DNA from: Sabulitectum sp036743055
GTDB lineage: Bacteria; Fermentibacterota; Fermentibacteria; Fermentibacterales; JCC-6
Assembly (NCBI GenBank): GCA_036743055.1
Contig: DAINQE010000001.1
Coordinates: 1-64,000, forward strand
Length of the DNA: 64,000 bases
Direction of reading: 5' to 3'
The notes beneath the pieces are model-generated. The model worked only from the letters and a program-made list of their open reading frames with translations, was not told the DNA's origin and made no database searches. Positions 58,328-64,000 of this stretch are shown here, piece by piece (position 1 is the first letter of the stretch; every line of letters starts with the position of its first letter). A program made the position numbers and the translations under genes.

Positions 58328-60808
58328 ATGATCCTTCTTCAGCTCATTCTTCTGGCCGCCGGCTCGATAGTGCCTTCGGGCCTTGATCCCCTTCCCAGGA
58401 CAGCCTTCGACGCTTCGCCCCTGGAGGGTCTGCAGGCGTCCTTCTCGGCAATTGAGCAGCCTGTTTGTTCCCCGACGGGGAGCACGGTACTCATAGTAGC
58501 CGCGGACTATGTGGCCGAAGCCCTGTCATCCCAGCTTCTGCAGCTGCAGTCGGACCTTGCCCAGGAGGGCTGGAACGCAACGGTGCAGAGCATGTCCGGA
58601 GGAACCGCGGAGGATCTGAGAGCCCTTTTCCAGGGCACTCCCGACCTCGACGGCGCCATACTGGTGGGCTTCCTGCCCTGCGCCTGGTTCGAGGAGGACT
58701 ACTGGGCCTCCGAGGAGTTCCCCTGCGAGCTGTTCCTGATGGACCTCGACGGCGTATGGAACGACGCCGACGGCGACGGGCTCTACGACTCCCATACAGG
58801 GGACGTTGCCCCGGAGATATGGCTTGGAAGGATAGATGCCCACGCGGTGGATTTCGGCAATGAACTCCAGATGCTGTCGCAATACCTTCAGAAGAACCAC
58901 CTGTACAGAACAGGGGCGATGTCCCCTCCTTCCAGGGCACTTTCGTACATCGACGACGACTGGTACTATTACGACGACTGCGGGTTGAATTACATATATG
59001 GACCCTCGGGGGTGACCGTTGTGAACTCCCAGTCCCAGACAACTGCAGAGAACTACCTGCAGAGGCTCGGGGAGGGCTACGAGTTCGTTCACCTGATGGC
59101 GCACTCCTGCCCCTGGGGCCACACATTCAAGGTCCCCTCTGGAATGTCGGGAACCGTCATAGCCCCGGAAATAGCCCAGGTCAATCCCCAGACCGCCTTC
59201 CTTCAGCTTTTCTCGTGCTCCAACGCAAGGTGGATAGAGTCAGGCTGTCTGGGTAACTGGTACCTTTTCGGAACGGATACCGGGCTGCTTGTCTCAGGGG
59301 CGGCGAAGACCGGTTCCATGCTCGACTTCGAGTACTTCTACCAGCCGGTGGGCAGCGGTTCCTGCTTCGGCGAGGCCTTCAGGGACTGGTGGGAGTACCA
59401 GGCTTCCGGAGGATTCTCCCCGGACGAGAGGGCATGGTTCTACGGGAACGCGCTCCTTGGGGATCCTACCCTCCGCCCTGTATCCTCCTCCACTCTGAAC
59501 GGCGGCTTGAACTCCGGTGAGCCGGTTTCGTCAGGCTATCAGGTATCCACCAGCATCCGTTCCGACTGCTTCCCCGACGCGGCCTCCCACGATGGACTTA
59601 CCGCGGTGGCATGGGTCACCGGGGAGAACGGGAGGCTCGATGTGGCCGCCCGTTTCCACGACGACGATGGCGACAGCTGGAGCCAGGTGTACACCGTCGA
59701 TGCCGACGAGTACTGGGACAGTCATGTAACGGTGTGCTTCGACGACTCCGGCGTCCCATGGCTTGCCTGGAGCGACTTCGAGTACTCAACCTACTCCTAC
59801 AGGATAAGGACCGCCAGCGGGATCCCCTTCGGGAGCATCTCCACCGCGGTGCCCCAGGACGGCTACCAGGTCGCCCCGGACCTGGCCTGCGCCGGCGGGG
59901 TATGGCTGGCGTGGCAGGACTGGGAGGCAGAAGGGGGCAGGGTGATGGTCAAGAGGCTTCAGGGAACGGCATACGAGACACAGCTGAGCCAGCCTGGAGG
60001 CTGGGCATCGTCTCCGGACATATCCCCGGGCCCCGACGGCGATCTCCACGCGGTATGGGTCAGGAGCACACCGTCAGGGAACTCCATCATGTGGACAAGG
60101 GGCAACGAGACGGACGGCTTCCTTCCTCCCCAGGAGATATCCTCAGGGGAATTCTGCCACGCGCCGCACATCGCCATGGCCGGGGGCGAACTGATCGCGG
60201 CCTGGCAGAGCGGAGGTGAGGTTTCCTCCATTGAGGCCAGGGTATGGAACGGAACACAATGGGAAGCGGCAGACGTGGTTACCCAGGGCCCCGGACACCT
60301 GATGAACCCCTTCGTCTGCGAGACCCCTGACGCCGGTGAGCCTCTCGTACTCTGGCAGGATGGGCGTTCCCCGGGCTCCCCGGGGGGTTCGGTGCTTCAG
60401 GGTGGTCAGTGGTCGGCTCCGTTCCAGCCTTTCGATCCCGGGGGCAGCTCATGGAATCCAGTTGCGTCCGGGGGCATGTATCTCTGGGCCGGCAGCCAGG
60501 GCGGCGACTGGAACATCTACTCCGGAGTGTCCACCGGGATAGAAGAGGGCACAGCACCCTCCACCGCGGTATCCCTTGCATCGAATCCCGCAAGGGGCCG
60601 CCTTAGCCTGTACCTGTCTGGTCAGACATCCGCCTACAGCGGCACACTCAGGCTCCTTGACCTTTCAGGAAGGACGGTTCTCTCCACCGAAGCCTTCCTG
60701 AACCCCGGTGGGGTCCTTACGGTGGACTGCTCCCGGCTTCCGTCGGGGATATATTCACTGATGCTGGAGGGCTTCCAGGAAACCACCAGGTTTACCCTGG
60801 TTCACTGA
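58328..60808 (+). CDS. Secreted gingipain-type (C25) cysteine protease with beta-propeller and sorting tail
   Basis: A protein of 826 residues. Signal peptide (1 to about 18), then a caspase-like C25 domain at about 50-380: VGFLPCAW, a calcium-loop-like DADGDGLYDSHTGDVAPEIWLGRI, catalytic His259 in HLMAHSCPW and Cys297 in LQLFSCSNARW, and GNALLGDPTLRP. A six-bladed-like region of Asp-rich repeats follows (about 410-740; SWSQVYTVDADEYWDSHVTVCFDDSG). The last 75 residues form a type-IX sorting tail (LRLLDLSGRTVLSTEAF, LPSGIYSLMLEG). Such proteases need T9SS export. No pro-domain as large as in gingipains is visible. Substrate specificity cannot be read. Confidence 0.8.
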   Translation: MILLQLILLAAGSIVPSGLDPLPRTAFDASPLEGLQASFSAIEQPVCSPTGSTVLIVAADYVAEALSSQLLQLQSDLAQEGWNATVQSMSGGTAEDLRALFQGTPDLDGAILVGFLPCAWFEEDYWASEEFPCELFLMDLDGVWNDADGDGLYDSHTGDVAPEIWLGRIDAHAVDFGNELQMLSQYLQKNHLYRTGAMSPPSRALSYIDDDWYYYDDCGLNYIYGPSGVTVVNSQSQTTAENYLQRLGEGYEFVHLMAHSCPWGHTFKVPSGMSGTVIAPEIAQVNPQTAFLQLFSCSNARWIESGCLGNWYLFGTDTGLLVSGAAKTGSMLDFEYFYQPVGSGSCFGEAFRDWWEYQASGGFSPDERAWFYGNALLGDPTLRPVSSSTLNGGLNSGEPVSSGYQVSTSIRSDCFPDAASHDGLTAVAWVTGENGRLDVAARFHDDDGDSWSQVYTVDADEYWDSHVTVCFDDSGVPWLAWSDFEYSTYSYRIRTASGIPFGSISTAVPQDGYQVAPDLACAGGVWLAWQDWEAEGGRVMVKRLQGTAYETQLSQPGGWASSPDISPGPDGDLHAVWVRSTPSGNSIMWTRGNETDGFLPPQEISSGEFCHAPHIAMAGGELIAAWQSGGEVSSIEARVWNGTQWEAADVVTQGPGHLMNPFVCETPDAGEPLVLWQDGRSPGSPGGSVLQGGQWSAPFQPFDPGGSSWNPVASGGMYLWAGSQGGDWNIYSGVSTGIEEGTAPSTAVSLASNPARGRLSLYLSGQTSAYSGTLRLLDLSGRTVLSTEAFLNPGGVLTVDCSRLPSGIYSLMLEGFQETTRFTLVH

Positions 60809-60823
60809 AGGGAGTAGCGTCAT

Positions 60824-62326
60824 TTGAGCTGGTCCAATGTTCCTGAGGCGGTTTTCCTGGGACTTTCCGTGGGCCTCATGCTGTGGGTCCTCAAGCGGCA
60901 CGAGGACCAGCACCGGCTGAGGATCTGGGTCATCTCCGCCGGGGCGTCCATGGGACTCTACCTGGTTCTGAAGATGGTGGGGGTCTCATCGGAGGTCATG
61001 GGAGTGAAGGTGCTCCTTGCCCTCTCCATAATGATAGCCGCCAACACCGTCCTTCAGTTCCTGACACTTCTCCTCTGGGAACATCTAGCAAGAAGGCAGA
61101 TGGAGCTTCCCATACCCCGGCTGGTCATAGACGTTCTCCACTTCATCATCATGGCCACCCTGGCGGTGGTGCTGCTGAACACCATCTTCGATGTGCAGCT
61201 CACGGCGTTCCTTGTGACCTCCACAGTCCTCTCAGCCGTTATCGGTCTCTCGCTCCAGGATATACTGGGAAATGTGTTCGCCGGTCTGGCCCTGCAGCTT
61301 GAGAGGCCCTACGAAATGGAGGACTGGGTGGAGATCGACGGCATAGAGGGCGCCGTGGAGGAGATGAACTGGCGCGTTCTCACCGTTCGCACCAGGAACA
61401 ACGACATAATGGCCATACCCAACGCCACCGTATCCAAGACGGTGGTTACCAACTACAGCAAGCCTTCCAAGCTGCACCTCGCCCATGTGGATGTGGGCGT
61501 GGCATACGCCCACCCTCCAGAAAGGGTAAAACAGGTTCTCCTGGGGGCGGTTGCCGACACAAGCGGTGTCAGCGCAAAGCCATCTCCCACGGTGTTCCTT
61601 ACAGGGTTCGGAAACAGTTCCATACAGTACGACGTGCGTTTCTGGATAACCGATTTCGCCAGGAAGCCCCATATCTGCGACGCAGTCCGCTCCAGGATCT
61701 GGTACTGCCTCCAGCGGGCCGAGATGGGCATTCCGTTCCCCATCAGGGACGTGTACCTTCACACGGTGACACCGGATCATGAGGCCCGTCTCAGGGCGGA
61801 GCTTCGCGACGACATCCTCAGGGAACTGAAGAAGGTGGACCTCTTCGCCCCCCTGGGGGATAACGAGATCAACCTGCTGGCTGAGAGAAGCTCCATCTTC
61901 AGGTACACCAGGGGCGAACCCATAGTGCGCCAGGGGGACACCGGGGACAGCCTTTACATAGTAAGGAACGGTTCCGTGGAGGTTACGGTTTCCACCGGCA
62001 AGACCGAACCGGTCCCCGTGGCCACCATGGGGCCGGGGGGGTTCTTCGGGGAGATGAGCCTGCTCACCGGCGAACCCAGGTCGGCCACCGTTTCCGCCCT
62101 GGAGGAAACCCAGGTAGTGGTGGTCAGGAAGGAGGGGCTCAAAATAGTCCTTGACAGCAATCCTTCCCTGGTGGAACCCCTCACCGCAATGCTGGACAAG
62201 CGCAGGGAAGAGCTGGAGACCACCAAGCAAAAGGCCGCAAGCGGCAAAAAGCATGTTGAGGTTAAGACCGGGCATACACAGAAGGAGGACCTCCTGGCCC
62301 GGGTAAGGGCTTTCTTCAAGCTGTAA
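60824..62326 (+). CDS. MscS-family mechanosensitive channel with C-terminal cyclic-nucleotide-binding domain
   Basis: A protein of 500 residues starting at TTG 60824, with GGGAG upstream. Four N-terminal helices lie in about 5-150. The MscS pore and beta domain (LSAVIGLSLQDILGNVFAGLALQLERPYEMEDWVEIDG) and the C-terminal cage follow at about 150-320. A cNMP domain at about 345-450 holds the phosphate cassette GFFGEMSLLTGEPRSATVSA. This is the MscS-cNMP (bCNG) architecture, in which cyclic nucleotide may gate the channel. A lysine-rich tail ends RVRAFFKL. It begins 15 bp after the protease gene. Confidence 0.88.
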   Translation: MSWSNVPEAVFLGLSVGLMLWVLKRHEDQHRLRIWVISAGASMGLYLVLKMVGVSSEVMGVKVLLALSIMIAANTVLQFLTLLLWEHLARRQMELPIPRLVIDVLHFIIMATLAVVLLNTIFDVQLTAFLVTSTVLSAVIGLSLQDILGNVFAGLALQLERPYEMEDWVEIDGIEGAVEEMNWRVLTVRTRNNDIMAIPNATVSKTVVTNYSKPSKLHLAHVDVGVAYAHPPERVKQVLLGAVADTSGVSAKPSPTVFLTGFGNSSIQYDVRFWITDFARKPHICDAVRSRIWYCLQRAEMGIPFPIRDVYLHTVTPDHEARLRAELRDDILRELKKVDLFAPLGDNEINLLAERSSIFRYTRGEPIVRQGDTGDSLYIVRNGSVEVTVSTGKTEPVPVATMGPGGFFGEMSLLTGEPRSATVSALEETQVVVVRKEGLKIVLDSNPSLVEPLTAMLDKRREELETTKQKAASGKKHVEVKTGHTQKEDLLARVRAFFKL

Positions 62327-62355
62327 AAAAAAGGGCCGGCTCAGGCAGCCGGCCC
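62325..62355 (-). terminator. Strong bidirectional-shaped terminator between convergent genes
   Basis: A perfect 9-bp GC stem (62333-62341 with 62347-62355) with 5-nt loop, next to a run of eight A at 62325-62332. On the minus strand that is stem followed by eight Ts, so it terminates the S9 peptidase gene. In the plus direction the stem comes after the channel stop but lacks a T-run. Confidence 0.85.
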
Positions 62356-62372
62356 AAATTCTGATCAGTCGA

Positions 62373-64000
62373 TCATTCTATCCTGGCGGTTGATCCCTCA
62401 ACCGGCTCGAACAGCTCGCATTCCACACCGGGAACATTCAGGTAGAGGAACTCCTCCACCCTTCCGGAGAAGTCCAGACGGTTCTCCTCGTGGGCGAAGC
62501 CGTGGCCCTCATCGCCGTACACCACATAGAGCACCTCGGTGCCTATGGCCCTCAGGGCTTCCACCATCTGGTCGCTTTCGGCCTTCACCACCCTGGGGTC
62601 GTTCTCGCCCTGAACGATGAAGATGGGCATTGTGATGTTCTCGGGATAGTTCAGCGGAGAGAACTCCTCCAGCATGGCCCTGTCGGCCTCGTCGTCGGGG
62701 TTTCCCACCCTTACGTTCATCATTGCCATCATGGGGCGCCAGTAAGGGGGCACGGTTTCCATGAAGGTTATCAGGTTGGATGGCCCGAAGAAGTCAACCG
62801 CTGCGCAGTAGAGTTCCGGGGTGAACGCCGCCCCCGCCAGGGTTGCGTACCCGCCGTAGGATCCGCCAAGTATGACCACTCTCTCCGGATCGGCTATTCC
62901 GTTCTCAACGGCCCAGTTGACGCCGTCGGTGATGTCGTTCTGCATCGCCTGGCCCCACTGCCTGTTGCCGGCGGTCACGAAGGATTTACCGAATCCGGTG
63001 CTTCCCCGGAAGTTGACCTGGAGCACCGCGAAACCCCTGTTGGCGAAGAGCTGGGCGAAGGGCTCGTACCCGTAGTAATCCCTGGCCCATGGTCCTCCGT
63101 GAACGTACATGATCAGAGGCCAGGGCCCTTCGCCATAGAAGGCGGGATCCGGCCTGGTGAGGTAGCTGGGCAGGGTGAGGCCGTCCCTGGAGGTTATCTC
63201 CACAGGTTCAACGTCCGCAAGGTCGTAGCCCTCCAGGGCGGGGATGGCGGTGAACATCTCGGTCATGCTCCCCTGTGCCCTGTCGTAGAGGAAGTAAACA
63301 GCGGGGTTGTCCACAGTGTAGTAAACCACTATCCAGGTGGAGTCGGCATTGTCCCTGGATACCACGCCCCAGTCCCCGTCATGGAAGCCGTTCAGGAACT
63401 CCACATCACCGGCGATTGAATCGTCCAGCACTTCCCTTCTGGATCTGAGGTAGTTGAAGGTTACCAGCCTTGGCTCACCGGTGTGGGGATCGAAACCCAC
63501 TCCGCTGACATCGGCAAGGGAATCGGAAACGATGAATGTCTCCTGGCCCGTTTCCAGGTCCATGTGGTATAGACCGGAGAGATCGGACTCCAGGTTGGAC
63601 ACGAGGTAAATGCCCCTTCCGTCCTCTGTGAACCGCCTGGGGCCCCATTCCTCGTTGGAAGAGAATGCTCTGATCTCCTCCCAGGGGGAGTTCTCGTCCC
63701 AGCGGTGATAAACCTTTATCCAGCCGTCCTCGGGATCGATGGAGTAGTACATCCTTATGTTCAGGTCCTCATCGGGAACGAAGCCCAGGACCATGTCCCC
63801 GTTCTCGTCAGTCCCCGGATTATCCGCTATCATGGTAAGCTCGCCGGTTTCCAGGTCGCAGCTGTAAACGTCGAAGAACATGGGGTTCTGCTGGTTGGTC
63901 TCCACCAGCACCGTGTTGGGCTGGTCCTCATCGGTGGAGCTCACATAGGCCTTTACACCATCGAAGGGCGTTAGGTCCACCACTTCGCCGGTTTCCACGT
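62373..64000 (-). CDS. S9-family prolyl oligopeptidase-like serine peptidase (N-terminus beyond the window)
   Basis: At least 541 residues, entering the window at the right edge without a start. The beta-propeller comes first (repeats such as MYYSIDPEDGWIKVYHRWDE and YHMDLETGQETFIVSD). An alpha/beta-hydrolase domain then shows VHGGPWARDYYGYEPFAQLFANRGFAVLQVNFRGSTGFG and nucleophile GGSYGGYATLAGAAF. The aspartate region is VQGENDPRVVKAES and the histidine is DEGHGFAHEENRLDF. Size and order are those of S9C dipeptidyl/acylaminoacyl peptidases. The catalytic triad is complete. Confidence 0.92.
   Translation of the reverse strand, partial: VETGEVVDLTPFDGVKAYVSSTDEDQPNTVLVETNQQNPMFFDVYSCDLETGELTMIADNPGTDENGDMVLGFVPDEDLNIRMYYSIDPEDGWIKVYHRWDENSPWEEIRAFSSNEEWGPRRFTEDGRGIYLVSNLESDLSGLYHMDLETGQETFIVSDSLADVSGVGFDPHTGEPRLVTFNYLRSRREVLDDSIAGDVEFLNGFHDGDWGVVSRDNADSTWIVVYYTVDNPAVYFLYDRAQGSMTEMFTAIPALEGYDLADVEPVEITSRDGLTLPSYLTRPDPAFYGEGPWPLIMYVHGGPWARDYYGYEPFAQLFANRGFAVLQVNFRGSTGFGKSFVTAGNRQWGQAMQNDITDGVNWAVENGIADPERVVILGGSYGGYATLAGAAFTPELYCAAVDFFGPSNLITFMETVPPYWRPMMAMMNVRVGNPDDEADRAMLEEFSPLNYPENITMPIFIVQGENDPRVVKAESDQMVEALRAIGTEVLYVVYGDEGHGFAHEENRLDFSGRVEEFLYLNVPGVECELFEPVEGSTARIE

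Noticed and set aside
62490..63419. 309-codon plus-strand open frame opposite the S9 peptidase
   Set aside because: Shadow frame; the peptidase frame has the full catalytic triad.
1..64000. CRISPR arrays, insertion sequences, tRNA or rRNA genes
   Set aside because: No repeat-spacer pattern, transposase, cloverleaf or rRNA-like stretch was found on reading both strands; a covariance-model search was not possible.

Overview
The window is 64 kb of GC-rich bacterial chromosome with very dense coding and no rRNA, tRNA, insertion sequence or CRISPR array that I could see. Several traits point to a Gram-negative, anaerobic member of the FCB superphylum, probably an uncultured candidate phylum such as Fermentibacteria. 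The envelope traits are an outer-membrane TamA/TamB pair, LpxH-like and TolC-like proteins, and three secreted proteins with type-IX-style C-terminal sorting tails. The metabolic traits are HydG ([FeFe]-hydrogenase maturation) and an adenosylcobalamin-dependent ribonucleotide reductase. The phylum is an inference from traits, not a marker-gene result. Two runs of 100 Ns (7005-7104 and 54393-54492) show this is a draft, probably metagenome-derived, scaffold.

Layout. 1-5671: tail of an unknown gene with a terminator, then tamA-tamB on the minus strand. 5666-7385: a ThiD-Nudix fusion and a tiny DnaJ-type zinc-finger protein on the plus strand. 7390-25452: an unbroken minus-strand run of 14 genes, nearly all overlapping. 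From its 5' end it reads yicC, gmk-coaB fusion, type-4 uracil-DNA glycosylase, dnaB, radA, PIN/TRAM protein, ispDF fusion, DedA, glgA, membrane protein, TolC-like, secreted sorting-tail protein, MFS-spermidine-synthase fusion and fabD. 25481-35000: rqcH, a secreted C45-like acyltransferase, deoB-cdd, a degenerate multi-PAS kinase, a PC4 protein and nrdJ with two NrdR-like boxes.

35110-45502: an 11-gene overlapping plus-strand operon that begins with an ECF sigma factor and its zinc anti-sigma factor. It continues into envelope glycolipid genes: LpxH-like, GT2, GT4, SDR epimerase, two UPF0104 flippase-like proteins and YfhO. One flippase-like protein is fused to a radical SAM enzyme. I consider this operon the most interesting unit of the window. 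45548-49330: secreted protein, acidic lipoprotein and GT-C-like membrane protein. 49386-51209: hydrogenase regulator plus hydG behind a Rex/CRP-like operator. 51215-54989: tsaC, purE, purD, panB and a PAP2-type protein interrupted by a gap. 55283-64000: proS, a membrane protein, a gingipain-type C25 protease with a sorting tail, an MscS channel with a cyclic-nucleotide domain, and a truncated S9 peptidase.

Non-ATG starts are common (TTG, GTG). Two genes can only be given a sensible start at CTG codons lying 5 nt after a strong Shine-Dalgarno. Functions are assigned from motifs and family resemblance read by eye; no database search was run.
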